Below the pieces are notes generated by a model. The model had not been told where the DNA came from and did no database searches. It was given only the letters and a program-made list of their open reading frames with translations. Below are positions 52,615 through 60,067 of a stretch of 64,000 nt of DNA, in pieces (position 1 is the first letter of the stretch; each line of letters begins with the position of its first letter). Position numbers and translations under genes: made by a program. This DNA comes from Phycisphaerales bacterium (GTDB lineage Bacteria; Planctomycetota; Phycisphaerae; Phycisphaerales; UBA1924), in assembly GCA_029260345.1 (NCBI GenBank), contig JAJDDK010000006.1, positions 620,001 to 684,000 of the forward strand, given 5' to 3'.

Positions 52615-53820
52615 ATGGCGAAGAAGAAAGTCTTGCGCAAGAAGAAAGTGAAGCGGAAAACGGACGCCAAGCCGAGCGGCGCGTCATCGCCTGCGCCCAA
52701 GAAGCGAACCAAGCGGAAGAAGTCGTCGGCGTCAGGCCCGGCCCACGCCGCGTCGCAGATTGACGCCTTCGCTTCCAAAGTGGCAGCCGCGGCTCTCAAG
52801 GGAGAGGACCCCTCGCTTGATATTCCTACGCGGGCGCTTTCAAACGTCGCGTTTAACGCGCGGAGCCGCATCATCGAAATGGGCGATGCGACGCAGACGC
52901 GCAGTTTCTTCAATCTCGGGCAAGCCAAGAAATTCATGCAGACCACACTGGTCGGCGCCGGTTGCCGCGAATTGCTCCGCCAGGAAAAAACGACGTCGAT
53001 TCGTGACTTGTTCTATCACTGCAAACACACCATTGAGGGCACTCGAGAGAACACGTTTGACGAGCAGACCGAATCCGACGTCGTGATTGAAGACCTTGAA
53101 GTCGCGCTGGAATCGTTGCGCGAAGAGCTTGGTCTGTTTGCCGAGCCAAAAGGCGCTCTCGTCGGGCCGATGGTGATTGAAGACAAGGGCGACACGATCG
53201 ATCTCACGCGCATGGGTTCCGGCGGGTACGCCGTCCCTTCCATCGTGGAAGAGGACGTGATCCGCATCAAGAAATGCACGGCGGACTTTGTCGTCTTGAT
53301 CGAGAAGGGCGCTGTCTGGAGACGCTTCAACGAAGACCGTTTCTGGAAGCGGCACAATTGCGTGATTGTTCACGGCGGAGGTCAGCCGCCCCGCGGCGTG
53401 CGCCGTCTCCTCTGGAGGCTCCACCACGAGCATGGCCTCCCCGTATTTGTCCTCGTGGATAACGACCCATGGGGCTACTACATCTATTCCGTGGTCAAAC
53501 AGGGGTCGATCAGCCTCGCCTTCGAGAGCCAGCGCATGGCGGTCCCGGACGCAAAGTTCATCGGTATGTCCAGCTTCGATGCGGAGAAGTTTGACATCCC
53601 TGACGCCGTCACCATTCGAGTCAACGAGCGCGATGTCCGCCGGGCCAAAGAGATTCGTGGGTACCCGTGGTTTCAGAAAAAAGAATGGCAGAAAGAGATT
53701 GATCGGATGCTGAAACTCGGCGTCAAACTGGAACTCGAAGCGCTCTCCAGCAAGGATTTCAGCTTTATCACGGAGACGTACCTGCCGCGCAAGCTGCGCG
53801 ACGAAGACTGGCTCGATTAG
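52615..53820 (+). CDS. top6A: DNA topoisomerase VI subunit A (Spo11-like cleavage subunit)
   Basis: A 401-residue DNA-cleaving subunit, homologous to Spo11. The first 40 residues are very basic (MAKKKVLRKKKVKRK, KKRTKRKK). The winged-helix domain holds the catalytic tyrosine Y134 in SIRDLFYHCKH, matching Spo11's RDIFYSN. The Toprim domain has the metal glutamate E230 in FVVLIEKGAVWRRF and the acidic pair D282 and D284 in VDNDPWGYYIYS. GAVWRRFNED and SFDAEKFDIP are family features. Length is near that of archaeal subunits once the tail is removed. It starts 65 bases after top6B, and both subunits have intact catalytic residues. Confidence 0.94.
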   Translation: MAKKKVLRKKKVKRKTDAKPSGASSPAPKKRTKRKKSSASGPAHAASQIDAFASKVAAAALKGEDPSLDIPTRALSNVAFNARSRIIEMGDATQTRSFFNLGQAKKFMQTTLVGAGCRELLRQEKTTSIRDLFYHCKHTIEGTRENTFDEQTESDVVIEDLEVALESLREELGLFAEPKGALVGPMVIEDKGDTIDLTRMGSGGYAVPSIVEEDVIRIKKCTADFVVLIEKGAVWRRFNEDRFWKRHNCVIVHGGGQPPRGVRRLLWRLHHEHGLPVFVLVDNDPWGYYIYSVVKQGSISLAFESQRMAVPDAKFIGMSSFDAEKFDIPDAVTIRVNERDVRRAKEIRGYPWFQKKEWQKEIDRMLKLGVKLELEALSSKDFSFITETYLPRKLRDEDWLD

Positions 53821-53891
53821 GTAGTATTCCCGCAGGTATGTCGCCCCGGTCGCGCCATTTGAAATCGATTCGGTGTTATGATGTGATACAC

Positions 53892-53999
53892 CCATTGCGG
53901 GACGGTCCGCACTGGTGTATACGCTCCGTTGGTTGGGCCTGCATTTGAGCCCATCGAGCTGTGCTCGCACCCGCCTGGACGCGGGACCACGCGTCTGGG
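53892..53999 (+). other. Two hairpins with six-base loops upstream of the ANTAR gene
   Basis: Hairpin 1: CCATTGCGG (53892-53900) pairs with CCGCACTGG (53907-53915) with one mismatch around the loop GACGGT. Hairpin 2: CCTGGACGCG (53974-53983) pairs with CGCGTCTGGG (53990-53999), with two wobble pairs, around the loop GGACCA. ANTAR proteins bind tandem hairpins with hexaloops, but the usual A at loop position 1 and G at position 4 are not both present here, and the spacing is long. Confidence 0.3.
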
Positions 54000-54058
54000 T
54001 TCGTGCATTGCCTGTACTCGATCGGTCGCCCTTGTGGTTGCTGTGGAGGCCCCGTTTC

Positions 54059-54724
54059 ATGAGTTCTGCAACGACGAGAGTTGGTATGAGCCCGGCTGAG
54101 ATAGGGCTCACCAGCAAAGAGCTTCGACGGTTGGATCGATTCCGAACGCTTGTTGCATTCGCGGCTGACAGTCAGCCTTCGGGCACCTTGTTGCCACAAA
54201 TGCAAGAGCTCGGTTTTGACATCATCGGACCGGCGCCCATCGGAGAAGGCGCGTTCGAATTATTGCGCGTCGAAAAGCCCGACGCCGTGGCGCTTCGGAT
54301 TGACGATTCGGACGCCGCTGGGCTTTCAATCATCCAGAAGATCTGGCACGATTTTCGAGTGCCTGTCGTAGTGATGACCGACGCCAGCGAAGGCGCCTTT
54401 TTCCACGATGCGACGGTCGCCGGCGCCTTTGGGGTGTTGCACGTCGATAGTGACACGCTTGATGTCGATGCGGCGTTCACCGCAGCCGTGCACCGCGGTT
54501 CCGCTTTGGCGCAGGCGATTCATCGGGTGGATCAACTCGAGCGCAATCTCGCGAATCGGCGCGTCGTTGAACAAGCCAAGTGGAAGCTCGTACAGGAAAA
54601 GGGAATCGACGAACCGGAAGCGCATCACTACCTCCAAAGCGTGGCCCGCAACACTCGGGCGCCGCTGGTGGATGTCGCTCAGTCCGTCATTGATGGCAAA
54701 CCGCTGCCGAAGCTCCCGTCCTAG
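54059..54724 (+). CDS. ANTAR-domain RNA-binding regulator with degenerate receiver
   Basis: A 221-residue response-regulator-like protein. The N-terminal receiver-like domain (about 28-145) lacks key residues: the phosphorylated aspartate is replaced by R80 (PDAVALRIDD) and the lysine before the last helix by V129 (GAFGVLHVDS), although T107 remains. The C-terminal ANTAR domain (about 150-212) has RRVVEQAKWKLVQEKGIDEPEAHHYLQ-type sequence with the conserved alanines and arginine. ANTAR proteins act as antiterminators on RNA. The ATG at 54059 has GGAGG nine bases upstream; the frame extends upstream to 53915 without conserved sequence. No sensor gene is nearby. Confidence 0.85.
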   Translation: MSSATTRVGMSPAEIGLTSKELRRLDRFRTLVAFAADSQPSGTLLPQMQELGFDIIGPAPIGEGAFELLRVEKPDAVALRIDDSDAAGLSIIQKIWHDFRVPVVVMTDASEGAFFHDATVAGAFGVLHVDSDTLDVDAAFTAAVHRGSALAQAIHRVDQLERNLANRRVVEQAKWKLVQEKGIDEPEAHHYLQSVARNTRAPLVDVAQSVIDGKPLPKLPS

Positions 54725-55055
54725 AACGAATCAGGCGTCCCTGAGCCACATCGCAATTTGCCTATCTTCACATTGCTCGCGCATCGCATCGTGAATGGGC
54801 GCACAAAGTTGTGCGAATTCTGGGAAAACCGGTTTGCGCTTCGCGCAACTTTGGTAGCTTTACGCTTCGCTCCTTGTGTGAGCCCCACCAAATCAATATG
54901 ACCCGCTCGTCCGCTGTTTTTCCGCCGACGAGCGCGTCTGCACCAGGTCGATCGTTCGATGCAGATTGTCGGCGAGTGGAGGAGACTCCGACAATCAGCT
55001 CCGGTCGACCTGGTTCTCTTTTTGGCGCGTCTGGTATCTTCGCTTTCGGCGAACG
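54725..55055 (+). other. 331-base hairpin-rich leader before the BtpA-family gene
   Basis: No gene was found here. Inverted repeats follow one another: GCACAA/TTGTGC (54801-54814), the palindrome AAACCGGTTT (54826-54835) and TTGCGC/GCGCAA (54834-54848). A long-range pairing of AAAGTTGTGCGAA (54805-54817) with TTCGCGCAACTTT (54840-54852) would exclude the first and last of these. Then comes CGCTCGTC/GACGAGCG (54904-54911 with 54927-54934), and finally a nested double stem with a T-run, listed separately. Confidence 0.45.
54942..55023 (+). ncRNA. Candidate structured RNA or attenuator: nested stems followed by T-run
   Basis: An outer 10-bp perfect stem joins ACCAGGTCGA (54942-54951) to TCGACCTGGT (55005-55014). 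Inside it a 9-bp perfect stem joins GATTGTCGG (54964-54972) to CCGACAATC (54988-54996), extended by AGT/ACT, leaving the purine loop GGAGGAG. TTCTCTTTTT follows the outer stem. This looks like a terminator-like structure 33 bases before the next start codon. It could be a transcription attenuator, or the 3' end of a small RNA. Not a family I can name. Confidence 0.45.
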
Positions 55056-55871
55056 ATGACCACAACGATGCAAACCATATTTGGCCGCCCGAAAGCGCTC
55101 ATCGGCATGATTCATGTGCGTGCGCTCCCCGGCGTCCCTCAATCAAACCAAACGCTTGAAGAGATCTCCGCGATCGCAGCGCACGAGGCCGCGCTCCTCG
55201 CCAGCGCAGGCTTCGATGGCGCCATCATCGAAAACATGCACGACCGGCCCTACGTGATGAACGTCGGACCGGAAACGGTGGCGGCCATGACACGCATTGG
55301 TCTCGCCGTCAAAGACGCAGCGCCTCAACTCACACTCGGTGTTCAAGTGCTGAGTCTCTCCGGCAAACAAACGCTTGCGATCGCAACCAGCATCAACGCT
55401 CAGTTTGTGCGCATCGAAAATTTTGCAATGGCGCATGTCGCCGATGAAGGCCTCATGGCGACCGCCGAGGCGGGCGAATTACTTCGCTATCGCCGCGCAA
55501 TCAACGCCGAGTCAGTGGCGATCTTCGCTGATATCAAAAAGAAACATGCAAGCCATGCGATCACGGCGGACATTTCGCTCACTGAAGCGGCGAAGACTTC
55601 AGAGTTTTTCCTCGCCGATGGCTTGGTCGTCTCCGGCGCCTCAACCGGCGCCCCAGTCGCTGAGCGCGATCTCCTCGAAGTGCGAAACGCGACCCATCTC
55701 CCCGTGCTGGTCGGATCAGGCGCCACGCCCGAACAGTTGCCTGCCCTGCTTGAGCACGCCGATGGGGTGATCGTCGGTTCATCGCTCAAGCAAAACGGGG
55801 TTTGGAGTGGAGACCTTGATTCGGCCCGTTGTCATGCAATTGCCTCCGCCTTCAAAGAGGCGATTCGCTGA
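55056..55871 (+). CDS. BtpA/SgcQ family TIM-barrel protein
   Basis: A 271-residue protein of the BtpA family (PF03437). The N-terminal ALIGMIHVRALPGVP and the following DGAIIENMHDRPYV are the family signatures. GVQVLSLSGKQTLAIA, QFVRIENF and IFADIKKKHASHAI continue in order. DGLVVSGASTGAPV and VGSGATPEQLPALLEHADGVIVGSSLK form the C-terminal phosphate-binding strands. BtpA in cyanobacteria affects photosystem I, and SgcQ is a putative nucleosidase-like E. coli protein, so the role here is open. ATG 55056 is used; ATG 55068 gives the more conserved N-terminus. Neither has a Shine-Dalgarno. The leader is highly structured. Confidence 0.85.
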   Translation: MTTTMQTIFGRPKALIGMIHVRALPGVPQSNQTLEEISAIAAHEAALLASAGFDGAIIENMHDRPYVMNVGPETVAAMTRIGLAVKDAAPQLTLGVQVLSLSGKQTLAIATSINAQFVRIENFAMAHVADEGLMATAEAGELLRYRRAINAESVAIFADIKKKHASHAITADISLTEAAKTSEFFLADGLVVSGASTGAPVAERDLLEVRNATHLPVLVGSGATPEQLPALLEHADGVIVGSSLKQNGVWSGDLDSARCHAIASAFKEAIR

Positions 55872-55966
55872 TTGCCACTTTCGGGCGGCGCTTCGGTACA
55901 GTGCGCTGTTCCAACGTATTTTCCCGCCCCTCCCGCCGATCACCCTTGAATCACGAGGTGGATCTC

Positions 55967-57316
55967 ATGCGTCCGCGAATGAAAAAAATTAGTTCCTCCT
56001 GCTTTGTTTTCGCTGCGATCGCCGTGGTCTGCTCATGGGCCGCATCAACAGCGCGAGCCTTGGACCCGGCCCAGGCGCCCGTCGCCGTACGCTGGTGGGG
56101 ACAGGGATTCGTCACCATCGAAACATGGTGGGGTCTCACCGTCGCCATTGATCCCTTCAGCCCCGAGCAGACCGGATACACCAATCCTGATGTGAGCGCG
56201 GACCTTGTGCTGGTGACGCACGGTCATTTCGACCATGACAACCCCAGCATTGTGGAAGGCGGCCCATTCGTCGTGCGTGGCTTGACCGACGACGGCGACT
56301 TCCGACCGCTGAATCTCACGCTCGATCGGTTGCCCAACGAGTCCGCCGTCAAACTCGCAAAGACCAGCGAACGTGGCAAGGTCGGGCCGCATCCGATTCG
56401 TATCGAATCGATCAAGTCATGGCACGATGCGGTGGGCGGCGCCGAACGTGGCGCCAACGCAATGTTCCTGATCGAAGTGGACGGCGTTCGCATATTGCAC
56501 TGTGGCGATCTCGGGCAAACCGAATTGACATCGGAGCAAGTCGCCGCCATCGGTCAGCTTGATGTGCTGCTCCTTCCGGTCGGCGGAACATACACCGTGG
56601 ATGGCGCCGCAGCGGCGCAGATCGCGGCTCAGTTGGCCCCACGAAATGTGATCCCGATTCACTACAAAACGCCTGCGCTCAAATTTGATCTTGCCACGGT
56701 TGATCCATTCCTCGCAGCGCTTGGCGATGATTGGACCGAGCGCATCGAAGTTGGAAACACGTTTGCTGTCGCCGCCGCTGTCGAAGGTGAAACGACCGTT
56801 CCAACCGTCGCCGTGCTCCAATACACCCCTTGGGAAGCGCCTGAGTACATCAAAGATGGCCTCGCCAAGATGCGCGAATCTCGATCCGCACTTGCCGCCA
56901 CCATCGAATCTCTGAGCACCAACCAACTGGATCACAAGCCGTCTGACGGCACGCACACCGTGCGATGGAACGGCGAACACACCGCCGGCGCTGAGATCTT
57001 CTTTATGTCGATGGTGTTCAAGGACTCGGATGAATCCGTGCCGCTGATCCGGGTGACGCCGGCCCAGCAACCCGCGGATTATTCCCCCGGCAATCCGGAC
57101 TGGACTGCATCCGAAGAAGCGAATCATCTTCGCCGCACCGGCGATTTCACAGAGCGGTTTGCGTATTTACTCGTCGATGTTGATCCCACCGAAGAGCGCT
57201 ACCCCGCATTCTTCAAGTCGCTTGATGGTTTGTATTCATTGATGGAGACGCACTACGGCAAGCACCATACGAGCGTGAAGAAGAAATTCGAGCTCGCCGA
57301 TTGGCCCAAGGACTGA
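55967..57316 (+). CDS. Exported metallo-beta-lactamase-fold protein fused to a DinB-like domain
   Basis: A 449-residue protein with a Sec-type signal peptide (basic MRPRMKK, then a hydrophobic stretch, cleavage near ARA). The N-terminal domain (about 38-285) is a UlaG/RomA-like metallo-hydrolase with HGHFDHDN (85-92), an HCGDLGQ metal aspartate near 182 and IPIHYKTPALKFD with H233. The C-terminal part (about 297-449) resembles DinB four-helix metalloproteins: RESRSALAATIESLSTNQLD, a histidine in GEHTAGAEIFF and HYGKHHTSV near the end. The fusion is unusual. GAGGTGG about six bases upstream supports the start at 55967; the frame extends further upstream. Confidence 0.8.
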   Translation: MRPRMKKISSSCFVFAAIAVVCSWAASTARALDPAQAPVAVRWWGQGFVTIETWWGLTVAIDPFSPEQTGYTNPDVSADLVLVTHGHFDHDNPSIVEGGPFVVRGLTDDGDFRPLNLTLDRLPNESAVKLAKTSERGKVGPHPIRIESIKSWHDAVGGAERGANAMFLIEVDGVRILHCGDLGQTELTSEQVAAIGQLDVLLLPVGGTYTVDGAAAAQIAAQLAPRNVIPIHYKTPALKFDLATVDPFLAALGDDWTERIEVGNTFAVAAAVEGETTVPTVAVLQYTPWEAPEYIKDGLAKMRESRSALAATIESLSTNQLDHKPSDGTHTVRWNGEHTAGAEIFFMSMVFKDSDESVPLIRVTPAQQPADYSPGNPDWTASEEANHLRRTGDFTERFAYLLVDVDPTEERYPAFFKSLDGLYSLMETHYGKHHTSVKKKFELADWPKD

Positions 57317-57319
57317 CGC

Positions 57320-59149
57320 TCACTCGCGAACGACGGTGACCACCGTTCCAGTGTCATCGACCGCAGCCGGCGCGCCCCCGCCGCGCGGGTCCGCCGCGGG
57401 AACATATCCATCGGGGCTTCGAAGGATGAGTTCCACAACTCCCACGGTGGGGATTTCACCGACCAGATGGCCTCGGCGCTGAAGCCCTGCGGAAAGCGCT
57501 TTGAGATCGGTGACGCTCTGAAAGAGTTTCATGAGCGCTTCTGGGTCGGCTTCGACCTCAGTGTCGGAATTGAGAATGAATGGCGGCTCCATTGCGAGGA
57601 ATGGCGGCGACCACTGGTGATGGAATCGCGGCGCCGCAACGGCGTCCGTGGCGCTCATTCCAAAAACGAGCGCGTTGAGGATGGTCTGAATGGTCGCCGT
57701 GATAATGCGCGGCCCGCCTCGGGCGCCGGTGATGAGCTCCACGTCGCCGCGATCATTCACGATGATGGTCGGCGACATGCTGGAAAGCGGCCGCATCCCC
57801 GGACGTGGCAAATTGCGCTCTGATTGTCGAAGTCCGAACGCATTGACAGCGCCTGGCGCCGTGGTGAAATCATCCATCTCGTTGTTCAAACAGAAGCCGT
57901 ACTCATCGACGGCAATACGTGAACCAAAGGTGAGATTGATTGTCTCCGTGCACGCGACGGCCATGCCGGACGCGTCAATCACAGAAATATGACTGGTGCC
58001 CGCATCATCCGGTATCGCCGCCGTGGCGCCCTGCAAACCATACGTATTCCCTTTGAGCACGCGCTCTCGATCAATGCGCTGCGCGATGGATTGAATTGAA
58101 GCCGGGCTGAGTAATTGATCCACCGGCACTTCAACAAAAGCGGTGTCTGCAAGGAACGCCGCACGATCAGCAAAGACGTGCTTCATGATCTCTGCGACAA
58201 CATGGATGTACTCAGCCTGATTGTGCGCGAGTTCACCCAGAGACAGATCGTGCAATAGTGAAAACTGCTCAAGAGCGCCAAGCGCCTGAATGGTGGCGAT
58301 CCCGCCGGATGATGGAGGTGGCATGGTGAACACTTCGCGACCGAAGAACGCACCGGTGAGTGGCGTTTCGCGTCGAGGTTCATAGGACTCCAGATCATTC
58401 TGCGTGATCACCCCTCCAAGCTTCTCAGAAGCCTTCACAATCGCTTTTGCGACAGGCCCTTCGTAGAAGCCCTCCGGACCATGCTCAGCGATCAAACGCA
58501 ACGCTTTGCCTTGCTCAGGATTGGTGATCACGTCGCCAACTTCGACCATTCCTTCACGCAGAAAGCGATGCCATACAAATGGGTGCGTCTTTTCCCGGGC
58601 CGGATCAGCGGCGTACCACGCCATGATCTCCTTCGCGGAGGCGATGTAGTCATCGTTTGCAGGAAAACCGTGCTCGGCGGCTTCAATGGCAGGCTGTAGG
58701 AGATCGCGCCACGGCAGCGATCCATACGCTTGATGCGCCGCCCACAGCCCCGCGACTGTTCCGGGAACTCCCACGGCAGCGCCGGAGGTGCGGCTTGCAT
58801 CGGGATCATTTCGCGTGCTGAAAAACTCCGGCCCGACGGCGAGCGGCGCCGTTTCCCGATAATTGAACGCTTGAGCCTGCTCACCCTCAGGGGCATTCGG
58901 ATCATAAATCAACATGAATCCCCCGCCGCCTATGCCGCACGACATTGGGCGTACAACCGACAACGCAAAGCTCGTGGCGATCGCTGCGTCCACGGCATTG
59001 CCGCCCTTGGCAAGCATCGCGGCGCCGGCGGTCGATGCGAGTTCATGATCCGCCGCGACCACGCCACCTGAAAAAGCGGTCGGCTGCGCAAGACCAACGT
59101 GGGCGCCGATGGCAAGTGCAACAGTGAGGCCGATCAAACGAATTCGCAT
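57320..59149 (-). CDS. ggt: Gamma-glutamyltransferase (Ntn hydrolase)
   Basis: A 609-residue periplasmic enzyme that cleaves glutathione and other gamma-glutamyl compounds. The signal peptide is MRIRLIGLTVALAIGAHVGL and ends near AQP. The self-processing nucleophile is T385 in AGTSHISVID. Other signatures are GGNAVDAAIATSFAL, GIGGGGFMLIY, NYRETAP, PPPSSGGI, FGSRIAVDEYGF and SSMSPTI. Length and order are normal for the 60-kDa proenzyme. The start at 59149 has AAGGA nine bases upstream; the frame extends to 59203. Convergent with the previous gene with three bases between. Confidence 0.95.
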   Translation of the reverse strand: MRIRLIGLTVALAIGAHVGLAQPTAFSGGVVAADHELASTAGAAMLAKGGNAVDAAIATSFALSVVRPMSCGIGGGGFMLIYDPNAPEGEQAQAFNYRETAPLAVGPEFFSTRNDPDASRTSGAAVGVPGTVAGLWAAHQAYGSLPWRDLLQPAIEAAEHGFPANDDYIASAKEIMAWYAADPAREKTHPFVWHRFLREGMVEVGDVITNPEQGKALRLIAEHGPEGFYEGPVAKAIVKASEKLGGVITQNDLESYEPRRETPLTGAFFGREVFTMPPPSSGGIATIQALGALEQFSLLHDLSLGELAHNQAEYIHVVAEIMKHVFADRAAFLADTAFVEVPVDQLLSPASIQSIAQRIDRERVLKGNTYGLQGATAAIPDDAGTSHISVIDASGMAVACTETINLTFGSRIAVDEYGFCLNNEMDDFTTAPGAVNAFGLRQSERNLPRPGMRPLSSMSPTIIVNDRGDVELITGARGGPRIITATIQTILNALVFGMSATDAVAAPRFHHQWSPPFLAMEPPFILNSDTEVEADPEALMKLFQSVTDLKALSAGLQRRGHLVGEIPTVGVVELILRSPDGYVPAADPRGGGAPAAVDDTGTVVTVVRE

Positions 59150-59282
59150 GAGAGGATCCTTTTGAAGCAACAGACATTCAAGGAGCGGTTGCGCCAATTG
59201 CACAACGCTCCGGTGACGGAGTCAATTCAAGCCAAGTGTATGCAGGTTGACCGTTTGGCGAAGTGCCGACACGGGCTGTCGC

Positions 59283-60002
59283 TCAGGACGGTTCGGAATT
59301 TGCCCGCTTGGCATGGCGCATGATCTTGCCGGAGCGGACGTACAAAATGTCCTCGCAGATGTTCGCACACAGATCGCCGATGCGTTCGAGATCGCGGCTG
59401 GCGCGATAGGCGAGCAGCCCGGCTCGGCGCGTAAGCGCCCCATTGCCGATCGCTTCTTCGACCTCTTCGACCACTTGGCGTGTGAGGCGGTCAATCATGG
59501 CGTCACCGTCAATGATTCGGTTCGCCGTCGCTTCATCGCGCTGACCCAGCGCTCGAACGGTGTCATGGCACAGCGGGATAATGCGCTCGGCCAATTCGAT
59601 GAGCGAGGTCGGCCACGTCGGGGCGCTTTCGTCACCGAGATAGCTGACCGCTTTGGCGACACCGGAGGCGTGGTCAGCGATGCGTTCGATGTCGCCATTG
59701 GCCTTGATGACAATCATGAGCGCGCGGAGATCACGAGCGACCGGTTGATGCAGCGCAATCAGGCGAATGCACTCTTCTTCGATCTGGACCTCTTCCTGAT
59801 CGACCTCGGTGTCGCGACGGCGCACTTCGGATGCGGCCTCATGGTCGCAATTCCGGAGGGCGTGGATCGACTGCTCCACCAGCTCGACGGCAAGCACCGC
59901 TTCGCTTTGGAGGCGGCGGCTCAGGCGGTCAATTTCTTCGTTGAGGGCGCTGGGATGCCCCGGTTTGGGTGCGTTTGCTTTGTTGTACGCGCTCGTGGAC
60001 AT
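59283..60002 (-). CDS. phoU: PhoU-like phosphate signalling protein
   Basis: A 239-residue soluble helical protein with the two PhoU repeats. The first is at about 20-115 (RRDTEVDQEEVQIEEECIRL and RDLRALMIVIKANGDIERI) and the second at about 120-220 (ALGQRDEATANRIIDGDAMIDRL and YRASRDLERIGDLCANICE). The D/E-rich metal-binding patterns are intact. PhoU links the Pst phosphate transporter to the PhoR kinase, but neither is in the window. GGAG lies about eight bases before the ATG. An N-terminal extension of about 20 residues precedes the first helix. Confidence 0.92.
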   Translation of the reverse strand: MSTSAYNKANAPKPGHPSALNEEIDRLSRRLQSEAVLAVELVEQSIHALRNCDHEAASEVRRRDTEVDQEEVQIEEECIRLIALHQPVARDLRALMIVIKANGDIERIADHASGVAKAVSYLGDESAPTWPTSLIELAERIIPLCHDTVRALGQRDEATANRIIDGDAMIDRLTRQVVEEVEEAIGNGALTRRAGLLAYRASRDLERIGDLCANICEDILYVRSGKIMRHAKRANSEPS

Positions 60003-60067
60003 GTCGGAACTCCGGAATCCGCCCGCGGATGTCGCTGCAGGGAGGGTGAATCCGGAAATGCTATCGG

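Noticed and set aside
53868-53886. Possible sigma-70 promoter (TTGAAA and TATGAT) upstream of the ANTAR gene.
   Set aside because: The spacing between the two hexamers is only about 12 bases, too short for a functional pair.
53901-53989. The two hexaloop hairpins as a canonical ANTAR target.
   Set aside because: The loops GACGGT and GGACCA do not satisfy A at position 1 with G at position 4, and the stems are almost 60 bases apart. It is kept only as a low-confidence feature.
52840-54117. A 425-codon minus-strand frame across top6A and the downstream gap.
   Set aside because: It is antisense to intact Spo11-like motifs and Toprim residues and lacks any protein signature.
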